Source: Lentisphaeria bacterium
Lineage (GTDB): Bacteria; Verrucomicrobiota; Lentisphaeria; Victivallales; Victivallaceae
Direction of reading: 5' to 3'
Assembly (NCBI GenBank): GCA_018265615.1
Contig: JABLYX010000012.1
Location: 41,944-105,943 of the forward strand
Length of the DNA stretch: 64,000 bases
The position numbers and the translations under genes were made by a program. Shown piece after piece: positions 24,265 through 31,897 of this stretch (its first letter is position 1; every line of letters begins with the position of its first letter). The notes beneath the pieces are model-generated. The model had not been told where the DNA came from. It saw only the letters and a program-made list of their open reading frames with translations, and searched no databases.

Positions 24265-25462
24265 AAAATCCCTGCCGGAGCTTCTGAGGTCCGTAAAGCT
24301 GCCGATCGTCATTTTCGGTGCGAGCGTCACCGGGGAAGCGGTGCTTCAGGCGTGCCGCGAAGCGGGCATCCGCGTAACGGCGTTCTGCGACAACAACCTC
24401 GATAAGGCGAAGGAAAAATATTGCGGGCTGGAGGTCGTCCACCGGCCCCGGTTGAAGGAGCGCTTCCCGGATGCCCTGTTCCTCGTCGCCGTCATCGACA
24501 TCGGCGACATTGTTCCGCAGCTTACGCAGATGGGATACGCACACATCCACTCCTGCGCCGGGCTGCTGCGCAACTTCGATGTATATGCTTACAGCTACAG
24601 CAAACCGGCCGACTTCGTGAACTATGTGATTTCAGCCTGCATCCTGAGCCACGACTGTTACTCCTCGCCGGACAAGCTGTTCCTGCGGAGCGTGGATGTC
24701 GTCGTCACGGAGCGGTGCTCCCTGCGTTGCCGAGACTGCTCCAACCTGATGCAGTATTACCGGAAACCGGTCAACTACGATACGGCGACACTCATGCATT
24801 CCCTCGACGTCCTCTGCGGAACCGTGGATGAAATCAACGAGTTTCGGGTCATCGGCGGAGAACCGTTCATGAACCGGGAGTGGCTGACCGTCACCCGCCG
24901 GCTGATTGCCGAGCCGAAAGTACGCAAGGTCATCATCTATACAAACGCGACGATCCTGCCTCCGGACGGGCAGTTGGCCGAACTGCCGGGAACAAAGGTT
25001 CTCTTCATCGTCACCGATTACGGCCCGTTGTCACGCAAGCTCGGAGAACTGATCGCAAAGCTCAAAGAGTTTCATATTCCGTACAGCTGTACCCCGGCGG
25101 GCGGCTGGACCGACTGCGCCGGAATTGTCCCGCACGGCCGCACACCGGAAGAAAACAGGGGGCTTTTCGCAAACTGCTGCGTCAAGAATTCCTATACGCT
25201 GACCGACGGGAAACTGTACCGTTGTCCGTTCGCCGCTAATGCCGATGCGCTGATGGCGATCCCGGACGCGCCGGAAGACCGGGTCGATCTGCTCGACGGC
25301 GCGCCGCACGACGCGATGCGGGAACGCCTGAAATCGTTCGTATTCGATAAGCAGTCGATCCTGGCATGCGACTTCTGCAGCGGCAGGCGGCTGGGTGATC
25401 CGCAGATCACGCCGGCGATCCAGGCCGATAAACCACTCGACTACAAGATCTATGAACGGTAA
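24254..25462 (+). CDS. Radical SAM protein with N-terminal Rossmann-like domain
   Basis: 402 residues. Residues 15-110 hold IVIFGASVTGEAVLQACREAG, a nucleotide-binding-like domain akin to that of the FkbM protein. Next comes a radical SAM domain with the [4Fe-4S] motif at Cys155, Cys159 and Cys162 (ERCSLRCRDCSN), then VIGGEPFMN and VIIYTNAT, and further cysteines near the end (NCCVKNSY, CDFCSG) that might bind an auxiliary cluster (SPASM-like). It overlaps the neighbours on both sides by about 11 bases, so it is part of the sugar-island transcript. It may catalyse a radical sugar modification; the reaction is unknown. Confidence 0.82.
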   Translation: MNDEKSLPELLRSVKLPIVIFGASVTGEAVLQACREAGIRVTAFCDNNLDKAKEKYCGLEVVHRPRLKERFPDALFLVAVIDIGDIVPQLTQMGYAHIHSCAGLLRNFDVYAYSYSKPADFVNYVISACILSHDCYSSPDKLFLRSVDVVVTERCSLRCRDCSNLMQYYRKPVNYDTATLMHSLDVLCGTVDEINEFRVIGGEPFMNREWLTVTRRLIAEPKVRKVIIYTNATILPPDGQLAELPGTKVLFIVTDYGPLSRKLGELIAKLKEFHIPYSCTPAGGWTDCAGIVPHGRTPEENRGLFANCCVKNSYTLTDGKLYRCPFAANADALMAIPDAPEDRVDLLDGAPHDAMRERLKSFVFDKQSILACDFCSGRRLGDPQITPAIQADKPLDYKIYER

Positions 25463-26393
25463 ACGGATTTTTATCACCGGGGGAACCGGCTTCTTCGGCA
25501 AAAGCCTGTTGGAGGTTTTCCGGAGAAACAGACCGGACGGAACCGAACTGGTCATACTCTCCCGGGATCCGGCGGGCTTTCTCAGGCGGAACCCGGAGTT
25601 CTCCGGCATTCCGGGCGTTTCGTTCATCCCGGGCGACGTGCGCACGTTCCCCCCCCCCGCCGGAAGATTCGATGCGGTGATCCACGCCGCCACGCCGACC
25701 GGCGCCCAGCTAGAACGCGACGATCCGGAGGAGCTGCGCTCGGTCATTGCCGAGGGAACGCGGCATGTACTCGGATTCTGCCGGCAACGCAACATCCCGC
25801 GGCTGCTCTTCACCAGCTCCGGAGCGGTCTACGGACCGCAGGAGCCGGAGTGCGAACGCATGCCGGAGACGCATCCCTGCCGCCCCTCCACGGCGTACGG
25901 CCGGGGAAAGCGCGAGGCGGAGCAGCTCTGCCTCGGCTCCGGCGTCGACACCGTCATTGCGCGCTGTTTCGCCTTCATCGGGCCGCATCTGCCGCTCGAC
26001 GGACACTTCGCGGCGGGAAATTTCATCGCGGATGCGCTGGCCGGAAGGCCGATCACGATCCAGGGCGACGGCAGACCGCTGCGGAGCTACCTTTACGCGG
26101 ACGACCTCGTGCATTATCTGTGGAAGCTGCTCGAAACGGGCCGGCCGGGAACCGCGTACAACGTCGGCGGCGGGCGCGCCGTTTCCATTGCGGAGCTCGC
26201 GTCGCTCTGCGCCGGCTTCGGTACCCCTCCCCTGCCGGTCGCGATTCTCGGCGCGCCCGGCAGCGGCCCTCCTCCGCGTTATGTGCCGGATGTCTCCAAA
26301 ACGGAGAGCGAACTCGGGCTCGTTCCCTCCGTCGATCTCGAAACGGCGTTCCGCCGCACATTTGAATTTCACAGGAACCGAAGTATTGTATAA
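25452..26393 (+). CDS. NAD-dependent epimerase/dehydratase
   Basis: 313 residues, extended SDR fold. IFITGGTGFFGKSLLEVF binds NAD, LLFTSSGAVYG carries the catalytic Ser region, and the Tyr-x3-Lys pair is in STAYGRGKREAEQL. FIGPHLPL, SYLYADDLVHYLW and AYNVGGGRAVSI are typical of UDP/GDP-sugar epimerases. A ten-C run codes for the Pro triplet in RTFPPPAG (see the separate repeat), so slippage could switch the gene off. The ATG overlaps the preceding gene by 11 bases. Last gene of the sugar island; exact substrate unknown. Confidence 0.85.
   Translation: MNGKRIFITGGTGFFGKSLLEVFRRNRPDGTELVILSRDPAGFLRRNPEFSGIPGVSFIPGDVRTFPPPAGRFDAVIHAATPTGAQLERDDPEELRSVIAEGTRHVLGFCRQRNIPRLLFTSSGAVYGPQEPECERMPETHPCRPSTAYGRGKREAEQLCLGSGVDTVIARCFAFIGPHLPLDGHFAAGNFIADALAGRPITIQGDGRPLRSYLYADDLVHYLWKLLETGRPGTAYNVGGGRAVSIAELASLCAGFGTPPLPVAILGAPGSGPPPRYVPDVSKTESELGLVPSVDLETAFRRTFEFHRNRSIV
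25649..25658. repeat. Homopolymeric C10 tract inside the epimerase gene
   Basis: Ten consecutive C between TT and G, in frame as TTC-CCC-CCC-CCC-GCC. It is the longest C or G run noticed in the window. Such tracts in surface-sugar genes can slip during replication and cause on/off switching. Confidence 0.9.
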
Positions 26394-26416
26394 CCAAACC
26401 ATAAGGAGTTGTCATC

Positions 26417-26908
26417 ATGATTACACTGAAGACCAGCAAGGGCGACATCAAGATCAAACTGTTCGAAGAGGAAGCCCCGATCACTGCGAAAAACTTTCTC
26501 GATTATATCGATTCGGGATTCTACAAAGGAACCATTTTTCACCGCGTGATTCCCGGCTTCATGGTGCAGGGCGGCGGCTTCTCGGCCGACTTCGTCCAGA
26601 AGCCCACGAACGATCCGATCAAGAACGAGGCTGACAACCAGCTCTCGAACAAGCGCGGCACGCTCGCAATGGCGCGCACGAATGTCGTCGATTCGGCGAC
26701 CGCCCAGTTCTTCATCAACCTCGTCGACAACGATTTCCTCGATTTCAAAGCGCCGACGCCGCAGCACTTCGGCTACTGCGTCTTCGGTGAAGTTGTCGAA
26801 GGCATGGACATCGTCGACCGGATTGCGGCGGTTCCGACCGGATCACGCGGAATGCACCGCGACGTGCCGACTGAAAACATCGTGATCCTGGACGCCGTCC
26901 GGGACTGA
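26417..26908 (+). CDS. ppiB: Peptidyl-prolyl cis-trans isomerase, cyclophilin type
   Basis: 163 residues, full-length cyclophilin without signal peptide, so cytoplasmic. The family signatures are FHRVIPGFMVQGGGFS with catalytic Arg, Phe and Gln, then RGTLAMART, DSATAQFFINL and YCVFGEVVEGMDIVDRI. It speeds proline isomerisation during protein folding. It is preceded by TAAGGAG and begins 23 bases after the epimerase, with deoC following after 13 bases; a shared transcript is possible. Confidence 0.93.
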   Translation: MITLKTSKGDIKIKLFEEEAPITAKNFLDYIDSGFYKGTIFHRVIPGFMVQGGGFSADFVQKPTNDPIKNEADNQLSNKRGTLAMARTNVVDSATAQFFINLVDNDFLDFKAPTPQHFGYCVFGEVVEGMDIVDRIAAVPTGSRGMHRDVPTENIVILDAVRD

Positions 26909-26921
26909 AAAGAGGCTGACA

Positions 26922-27638
26922 ATGGCGGACTGGACCGTTGAAGAACTCGCGAGGATGATCGATCATTCGCTGCTGCATCCGATGCTGGATGACAAACAGC
27001 TGATCCGCGGCATGGCGCTCGCGGTCGAATGCAACTGTGCAAGTGTCTGCATCAAACCGTATTTCGTCGGAATCGCGGCGAAGCTGCTCGACGGAACCGG
27101 TGTCAGGACCGGAACCGTGATCGGCTTCCCGCACGGCGGAAACTCCACTGCCGTCAAAATCGACGAGGCGAAACGCGCAATCGACGACGGCGCGGAGGAG
27201 CTCGACATGGTGATCAATATCGGGAAAGCCCGCTCCGGGGAGTGGGGATATGTCCGCGATGAAATCGCCGGGTTGAACGCCTGTGTGACTTCACAGGGGG
27301 CGATCCTGAAGGTGATCTTCGAAAACGATTTCCTCTGCGACCCCATGATCGAGCAGCTCTGCGGCATCTGCAACGAAATCATGCCCGCCTACATTAAAAC
27401 CTCGACCGGCTTCGGCTTCACGGAGCAGGAGTCCGGCGGATACGACTACGACGGCGCGACGGTGCCGCATCTGGCACTGATGCGCCGCCTCGCGCGGCCG
27501 GAAATCGGCGTCAAGGCGGCGGGAAAAATCCGCACGCTCGACACCCTGCTCGCGGCCCGGAAGCTCGGCGCGACCCGCATCGGCACTTCCGCCACGGAGA
27601 GGATTCTGCAGGAAGCACTTCAGCGGCAGGAAAAGTGA
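26922..27638 (+). CDS. deoC: Deoxyribose-phosphate aldolase
   Basis: 238 residues. It cleaves 2-deoxyribose-5-phosphate to glyceraldehyde-3-phosphate and acetaldehyde. Visible are IDHSLLHPM, VCIKPYFV, TVIGFPHGG, ELDMVINIG, and the Schiff-base lysine Lys159 in AYIKTSTGFG; a second lysine is in VKAAGKIRT, where most relatives have Gly before the Ile. The stop overlaps the start of the SGNH gene (TGATG), implying coupling. Confidence 0.93.
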   Translation: MADWTVEELARMIDHSLLHPMLDDKQLIRGMALAVECNCASVCIKPYFVGIAAKLLDGTGVRTGTVIGFPHGGNSTAVKIDEAKRAIDDGAEELDMVINIGKARSGEWGYVRDEIAGLNACVTSQGAILKVIFENDFLCDPMIEQLCGICNEIMPAYIKTSTGFGFTEQESGGYDYDGATVPHLALMRRLARPEIGVKAAGKIRTLDTLLAARKLGATRIGTSATERILQEALQRQEK

Positions 27639-28258
27639 TGGCGATCCGGGTTTTCAATGCCGGAATCCCGGGCGATACAACACGCGAGCTTCTGGCGCGC
27701 TTCAACCGCGACGTCGCGGCGCGCGCCCCGGAGCTCGTCATCCTCTGGGCCGGCGTCAACGACCGGCTCTACCCCGGCCACACAGTTGAACCGCCGGAGT
27801 TGGAAGAGAACTACCGTGAGCTGCTCGACCGGATCGAGGCGATCGGGGCAAAAGTGCTCGTCGGGACGCTCCCGCCGCAATACAGGCCGTATCTCTTCGA
27901 ACAGTTCCCGGCGATTGCGGAGTTCCCGGAGCTGCCGGAAGCGCGGCTCGCGCCGGTCAATGCGTTCCTGCGCGGCCTCGGGCTGCCGCTGGCCGACTTC
28001 GAAGCGGTCGTTAAGAGCCGCCCGGTCGGCGAAGTGCCGGAATCGTTTCTGCAGAACCGGGCGAACAGCGGCCTCCGGGACGGGCTCCACCTGACGCCGG
28101 AAGGAGCGGAAGCCGTCGCGCGATGCGCCGCCGGCGCAATCCGGGAGCATGCGCTTCCGACCGGCCGGATCGTCTGTTTCGGCGACAGCCTGACCTACGG
28201 GTACGGGCTCAGGCGCGAAGCTACCTATCCGTTCCGCCTGGCGGAACTGCTGCAATGA
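27638..28258 (+). CDS. SGNH/GDSL hydrolase with circularly permuted block order
   Basis: 206 residues. In normal SGNH enzymes block I (GDS with nucleophile Ser) is near the N-terminus, followed by block II (Gly), block III (Asn) and block V (Asp-x-x-His). Here the protein begins with block II (FNAGIPGDTT, Gly9), then block III (WAGVND, Asn41), block V (DGLHLTPEG, Asp148 and His151), and only at residues 178-190 comes block I (IVCFGDSLTYGYG, Ser184), ending RLAELLQ. All catalytic residues are thus present in rotated order. Joining the C-terminus to the N-terminus restores the usual sequence order. Probably a cytoplasmic esterase (no signal peptide); substrate unknown. The GTG 27635 is an alternative start. 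It overlaps the convergent SdpI-like gene by 38 bases. Confidence 0.82.
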   Translation: MAIRVFNAGIPGDTTRELLARFNRDVAARAPELVILWAGVNDRLYPGHTVEPPELEENYRELLDRIEAIGAKVLVGTLPPQYRPYLFEQFPAIAEFPELPEARLAPVNAFLRGLGLPLADFEAVVKSRPVGEVPESFLQNRANSGLRDGLHLTPEGAEAVARCAAGAIREHALPTGRIVCFGDSLTYGYGLRREATYPFRLAELLQ

Positions 28259-29108
28259 ACCGCTTCCTCCGGGCAAGATGCCAGGCGTAAAAAACAGGAA
28301 TCAGCGAAAGCAGTGCGATATCCGGCCAGAAGATCACCAGAACGGTCCGGAAGGGCAGCAGAAGCGGCGCAATCGCAAGCACGAGCCCGCCCGCAATCCA
28401 GAGCCTCCCGGCCATGCGGTGGGTTCTGTACCAGATCTCCGGATCCTCCATCGTCCATCTCACGCGGATTCCGGCCCACGGATTGCTTTTGAGCTTCGGC
28501 ATAAGGTTGCCGATAACAACGAACAGCCACCCGATCCCGGAAAATGCCAGGGCTGAACCGCCCAGAAGCCCGCCCCCGGTCTGGCCGAGACAGACGTTCA
28601 CCACGGAAACGCTCAGAATAAAGAGAAAGAAGAGCCCGGTCGCCAGCAGGATCTGCCGGGTGATCGCAGCATTGCCCGGCTCCCCGGGAAACATACGCGG
28701 AGCGTAATTCCAACCGAGAAACAGGAATGCGAGGTTCAGGAGCCCCGCAATCACACCGACGACTCCGGGAGCGATCGGCCCGATGTGCGCCAGATACCAT
28801 GCGAAGCCGAACACGCTGGCCATGAGCAGCGCGAGAAATCCCAGAATCCCGACGAAAATCCACCTGCCGATTGCGGCATACTCCGGTTTGTCGCGCAGCA
28901 TCCGCGCCTGAACAATATAGAGGAGTCCGAACAGCAGCGCCATTCCCTGGAACGAGAGCCAGAATCCGAACGGCGAATTCCACGCATTAACTCGTCCGGC
29001 CAGATCCCAACGCATCGGAATCCGTTCCGGCAGAAACGTCAATACCGCCGGAGCCAGCAAGGCCGGAAAAAGAACCAGCCCGGTGACCATCTTGTCGCAG
29101 CGCGTCAT
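28221..29108 (-). CDS. SdpI/DUF1648-type membrane protein
   Basis: 295 residues with about eight membrane spans. The N-terminus LTFLPERIPMRWDLAGRVNAW matches the DUF1648 motif (x-P-x-H/R-W-x-G), and SNPWAGIRVRWTMEDPEIWYRTHR matches the SdpI signature (NxxxGxRxxWT). In Bacillus SdpI gives immunity to the SdpC toxin and is co-transcribed with the ArsR-type repressor SdpR; the same pairing occurs here. No toxin gene is seen nearby. Start 29108 lies behind GAGAGGGATT. The first 122 bases overlap the preceding ArsR gene in a different frame. Confidence 0.8.
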   Translation of the reverse strand: MTRCDKMVTGLVLFPALLAPAVLTFLPERIPMRWDLAGRVNAWNSPFGFWLSFQGMALLFGLLYIVQARMLRDKPEYAAIGRWIFVGILGFLALLMASVFGFAWYLAHIGPIAPGVVGVIAGLLNLAFLFLGWNYAPRMFPGEPGNAAITRQILLATGLFFLFILSVSVVNVCLGQTGGGLLGGSALAFSGIGWLFVVIGNLMPKLKSNPWAGIRVRWTMEDPEIWYRTHRMAGRLWIAGGLVLAIAPLLLPFRTVLVIFWPDIALLSLIPVFYAWHLARRKRFIAAVPPGGTDR

Positions 29109-29376
29109 AATCCCTCTCTTTCTTCAACGTGATGAACCAACTCATCACCTCTTCGAGCACGCTTGCGCGCAGCTCATAGTAAATGTACTTCCCCTGCCGT
29201 TCCTCGGAGACCAGCCCGGCCTCCTTCAGGATCGACAGATGGTGCGAAATCGTCGCGTTGGAAAGCTCGAACTCACCCGCAAGCTCTCCCGCCGAACGGC
29301 GTCCCTCCTTCAGCAGGTCGAGCATCCGCCGTCGCGTCGCATCTCCCAGCGCCCGGAACGTTTCCTGAAATCCCAT
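28987..29376 (-). CDS. ArsR-family repressor (SdpR-like)
   Basis: 129 residues. The winged helix is clear: FRALGDATRRRMLDLLKEG, RSAGELAGEFELSNATISHHLSILKEAGLVSEERQGKYIYYELR. This is the SdpR type (no metal-binding cysteines in the recognition region), normally about 90 residues. Here the frame continues for about 40 residues into the SdpI-like gene before a stop, so the last part (GHRAGSFSGLAGSGG...) is probably an out-of-frame extension. A palindrome just upstream is a likely autorepression operator. Confidence 0.85.
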   Translation of the reverse strand: MGFQETFRALGDATRRRMLDLLKEGRRSAGELAGEFELSNATISHHLSILKEAGLVSEERQGKYIYYELRASVLEEVMSWFITLKKERDYDALRQDGHRAGSFSGLAGSGGIDVSAGTDSDALGSGRTS

Positions 29377-29392
29377 TACGACACCTCGTCAA

Positions 29393-29408
29393 TTAGATGA
29401 ACATCTAA
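29393..29408. promoter_or_regulatory. Palindromic operator candidate for the ArsR repressor
   Basis: TTAGATG-AA-CATCTAA, a perfect 7-bp inverted repeat with a 2-base centre. It lies about 17 bases upstream of the repressor ATG and just after its predicted -10 box, a typical place for a repressor site. Confidence 0.6.
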
Positions 29409-29412
29409 ATAT

Positions 29413-29440
29413 AAGATACTCCATTCGCGGCCAATGTCAA
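29413..29440 (-). promoter_or_regulatory. Predicted promoter of the ArsR/SdpI pair
   Basis: On the minus strand TTGACA (29440-29435), 16 bases, TATCTT (29418-29413), immediately upstream of the palindrome. Confidence 0.5.
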
Positions 29441-29554
29441 ATTATATTTCGATAAATATCAAAATGTTTTCTTCAAACGGTTCGTCCGTATTAATTAACT
29501 TTCCGTTAGAATTCGGTTAGCGGCATGGCATCCGGAGGAATGATGCTGTAGATT

Positions 29555-29601
29555 GCTGTTGTAGAATCGTGTGAAGCAGTCGCCGGTTCATCGACAACAG
29601 C
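29555..29601 (+). repeat. Inverted repeat in the 5' leader of the HTH gene
   Basis: GCTGTTGT (29555-29562) and ACAACAGC (29594-29601) form an 8-bp stem with a 31-base loop, ending just before AAAAAAGGAG, the ribosome-binding site of the following gene. It could affect translation. Confidence 0.45.
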
Positions 29602-29617
29602 AAAAAAGGAGCTGAAT

Positions 29618-30040
29618 ATGCCGGACAGCAAAGAAAAAGCGAATGAGAAGATTTCCCGCCTGATCCGCAAAGAGGTTGCCATCGCCGTCCTGCCGCTGCT
29701 GGAAACGGTTGCCGCCCTGAAGAAAGAGGTTGCGCTGCTGAAAAAGGCCGACAGAACCGCTGTCCCCGCCATCGCAGAGGAGCCGGCCCTGCCCGCTCCG
29801 GACAAGGAGAAGAAGCTCTGCATCGGCAGGGAGGATATTGCAAAGCTGCGCAAGCGCCTGAAACTCTCCCGGCGGAAGTTCGCGGTTCTTTTCGATGTGA
29901 GCAGAGAGGAAATCTCGGCGTGGGAATCCGGGAAAAGCGAGCCGGCTCAAAACCAGAGGCAGCAGCTCGCCCGGATCATGGCAATGAACAAACAGCAGCG
30001 TACGGCTCTTCTGGAATCCCCCGCCGCCGAACCGAAATAG
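29618..30040 (+). CDS. Small helix-turn-helix (XRE-like) protein
   Basis: 140 residues. A charged N-terminal helix (residues 1-45, rich in Lys, Glu and Ala) may form a coiled coil, followed by a Pro/Ala linker (TAVPAIAEEPALPAPDKEK). The C-terminal half is a helix-turn-helix: IGREDIAKLRKRLKLSRRKFAVLFDVSREEISAWESGKSEPAQNQ. The WESGKSEP portion is characteristic of XRE/Cro-type DNA-binding domains. It may regulate genes nearby, though the target is unknown. RBS AAAAAAGGAG; it converges with the redox fusion gene. Confidence 0.75.
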   Translation: MPDSKEKANEKISRLIRKEVAIAVLPLLETVAALKKEVALLKKADRTAVPAIAEEPALPAPDKEKKLCIGREDIAKLRKRLKLSRRKFAVLFDVSREEISAWESGKSEPAQNQRQQLARIMAMNKQQRTALLESPAAEPK

Positions 30041-30046
30041 TACGGG

Positions 30047-31777
30047 TTATTCGGCCGCCTGCCAGAGGGAATCCCAACTTTGAAACCGAATCCGCTCCGG
30101 CTTGAATTTATCCTTCGGCTTTTCGGCCCCGGCCGGGCGGCCGACCGACACAATGCTGAACGGAACGATTTCAGGCGGGATTCCAAGAATCTTCGCGACT
30201 CCGGCCGTGCGCTCTTTGTACGGATAAACGCCCAGCCAGACCGCGCCGAGGCCGGTTCCCTCGGCGGCGAGCAGGATATTCTCCGTCGCGGCGGAGCAAT
30301 CCTGTACCCACATGCCGCTCGACTCCCCGGTGCGGAACTCCGAGGAGACGCCGCAGACCACGATTGCAGCGGGCGCGTTCTTCAGCATTTTCCCATACGG
30401 CATTACCTCCGCCAGTGCATCGAGTCTGGCGCGGTCGGTTACGATAAGGAACGCCCACGGCTGCGCGTTCCCGCCGGTCGGAGCCGCAAATCCGGCCCGG
30501 ACCAGCGTTTCGAGCTCCGGCAGCGTCACCGGCTCTTTCGTGTAGGCGCGGACGCTCTTGCGGCTGTGGATCACGCTGAGCACATCATTCGATTTCATTT
30601 CCGGCGAAACCGGCGCCGGAACGGCAGCTACCGGAGCAGCCGGCCGGAACAGGGATATTGCCAGAAGCAGCAGCAACGCCAGAATGACGACACGTTCAAA
30701 ATTCATCTTTTCTCCTCCCCGTGTGGAATTGATATTCGTCCGGCAAAAGAAATCCAGCAGCGCTCCGAGGCCGCAGAACCAGCGGCACCACAGCCGCGGA
30801 ATAAAAAATGAGACGGCGAGAAATACAGCGGCGGGAACCAGAATCAACCATCCGCCCTGAAGCTGGAACACAGAAAACGGCTCATACGGTAGAAACGGAA
30901 CCCCGCAGATCAGTGCGAGAACCGCAATACCGAGAACGGCGCGGCGGATATACGGCCCCCAGCGGAACTTCACGGGGAGAACAGGGAACTCATATTTCCG
31001 CCCGATCTTCGCCGCCAGCTCCTGAGCGCAGCCATACGGGCAGACACCGGAGCAGTAGAAGTTCTTTCCCCGCGCAAGGGCAAGCAGCAGAACTGCGGCG
31101 AACAGCAGGAGCGGAACCGAAGGCGTCCAGAGCGGCGCCGTCCGCATCCATCCCGCCGCCTGAGCAAACGACAGATAGCTGTGCGCCCAGATCCCCAGCA
31201 CGCCGACGTTCAGCGCAAGCCGGAAGATTCTCCTCTTTCCGGCTGCCGGGCGGAAGAAGCAGTACAAATTCCAAAGCAACAGCAGGATGACCGGAATGTC
31301 CATTCGCCGAAAGGAGTTCTCCCGGGAAACGGAAAGAGGTTTACCGGCCGCGGCCAGAAGAGTCGCCCGGATAGTCTCCTGTGCGGCACGGGCCGAAAAG
31401 GTCGCCCCGGAGACGGCATCGACCGGCAGCCCGGCGGCCTCGGCGGGCAAAAGCCCCCGGTATTTGTCGAACACACCGGATTCCAGCACCCGTTTCCAGT
31501 ATTCCGGATCTTCGGCGTTCGGCAGAAACTCAATCTCCCGAATGGTCCCATCTCCCGAATCCAATACAATCCGAACCGGAATTGCTCCCCCGAAACCGGA
31601 AATCCGGTCGAAATCCGGACTCGATGCAAGTATGCCGACATCCGCCGCGCCAGAGGCATTGCCGGTTTCGCGGAAAGAACGGGAAATGACAATAACGCCA
31701 AGCAGTGCGGCCGCAAACAGCAGATTGCCGCAGCGCCGTACCCACGGCTGCCCCATCCACGCTTTTACTCTCTCCAT
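30047..31777 (-). CDS. Membrane FMN-binding/NosR-NapH-like protein fused to nitroreductase
   Basis: 576 residues in four parts. After a first membrane span comes an FMN-binding domain with DAVSGATFSARA (residues 124-135 region), the [ST]GAT flavinylation motif for covalent FMN. Next is a multi-span NosR/NapH-like region with two cysteine clusters (YCSGVCPYGC and LWCRWFCGLGALLDFFC). From residue 358 comes another signal-like span (NFERVVILALLLLLAISLF) and then a nitroreductase (VIHSRKSVRAYTKEPV, GFAAPTGGNAQPWAF, GLGAVWLGVYP). This would pass electrons from membrane carriers to an FMN nitroreductase, probably outside the cytoplasm. Met358 has a good ribosome-binding site, so a second, shorter product is possible. 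Confidence 0.8.
   Translation of the reverse strand: MERVKAWMGQPWVRRCGNLLFAAALLGVIVISRSFRETGNASGAADVGILASSPDFDRISGFGGAIPVRIVLDSGDGTIREIEFLPNAEDPEYWKRVLESGVFDKYRGLLPAEAAGLPVDAVSGATFSARAAQETIRATLLAAAGKPLSVSRENSFRRMDIPVILLLLWNLYCFFRPAAGKRRIFRLALNVGVLGIWAHSYLSFAQAAGWMRTAPLWTPSVPLLLFAAVLLLALARGKNFYCSGVCPYGCAQELAAKIGRKYEFPVLPVKFRWGPYIRRAVLGIAVLALICGVPFLPYEPFSVFQLQGGWLILVPAAVFLAVSFFIPRLWCRWFCGLGALLDFFCRTNINSTRGGEKMNFERVVILALLLLLAISLFRPAAPVAAVPAPVSPEMKSNDVLSVIHSRKSVRAYTKEPVTLPELETLVRAGFAAPTGGNAQPWAFLIVTDRARLDALAEVMPYGKMLKNAPAAIVVCGVSSEFRTGESSGMWVQDCSAATENILLAAEGTGLGAVWLGVYPYKERTAGVAKILGIPPEIVPFSIVSVGRPAGAEKPKDKFKPERIRFQSWDSLWQAAE
30704..30721 (-). promoter_or_regulatory. Internal ribosome-binding site and start inside the redox fusion
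   Basis: Minus-strand GGGGAGGAGA (30721-30712) then AAAG and ATG (30706-30704), codon 358 of the fusion. The spacing is ideal and the peptide that follows looks like a signal anchor, so a free nitroreductase could be made from here. Confidence 0.55.
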
Positions 31778-31847
31778 AAACCGGTTCTCCTGCTGTTACA
31801 GTACCCGGCCACCGGAAATTTTCAAATATTCCCGGCGAAAAAAGCAT

Positions 31848-31883
31848 AAAAAAACCTCCGGCAGGATCCCGCCGGAGTTTTTT
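31848..31883. terminator. Bidirectional hairpin terminator
   Basis: CTCCGGC (31856-31862) pairs with GCCGGAG (31871-31877), flanked by an A-run (31848-31854) and a T-run (31878-31883). It ends the giant gene (minus strand) and separates it from the redox gene. Confidence 0.8.
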
Positions 31884-31897
31884 GTCGGATGCTGCCG

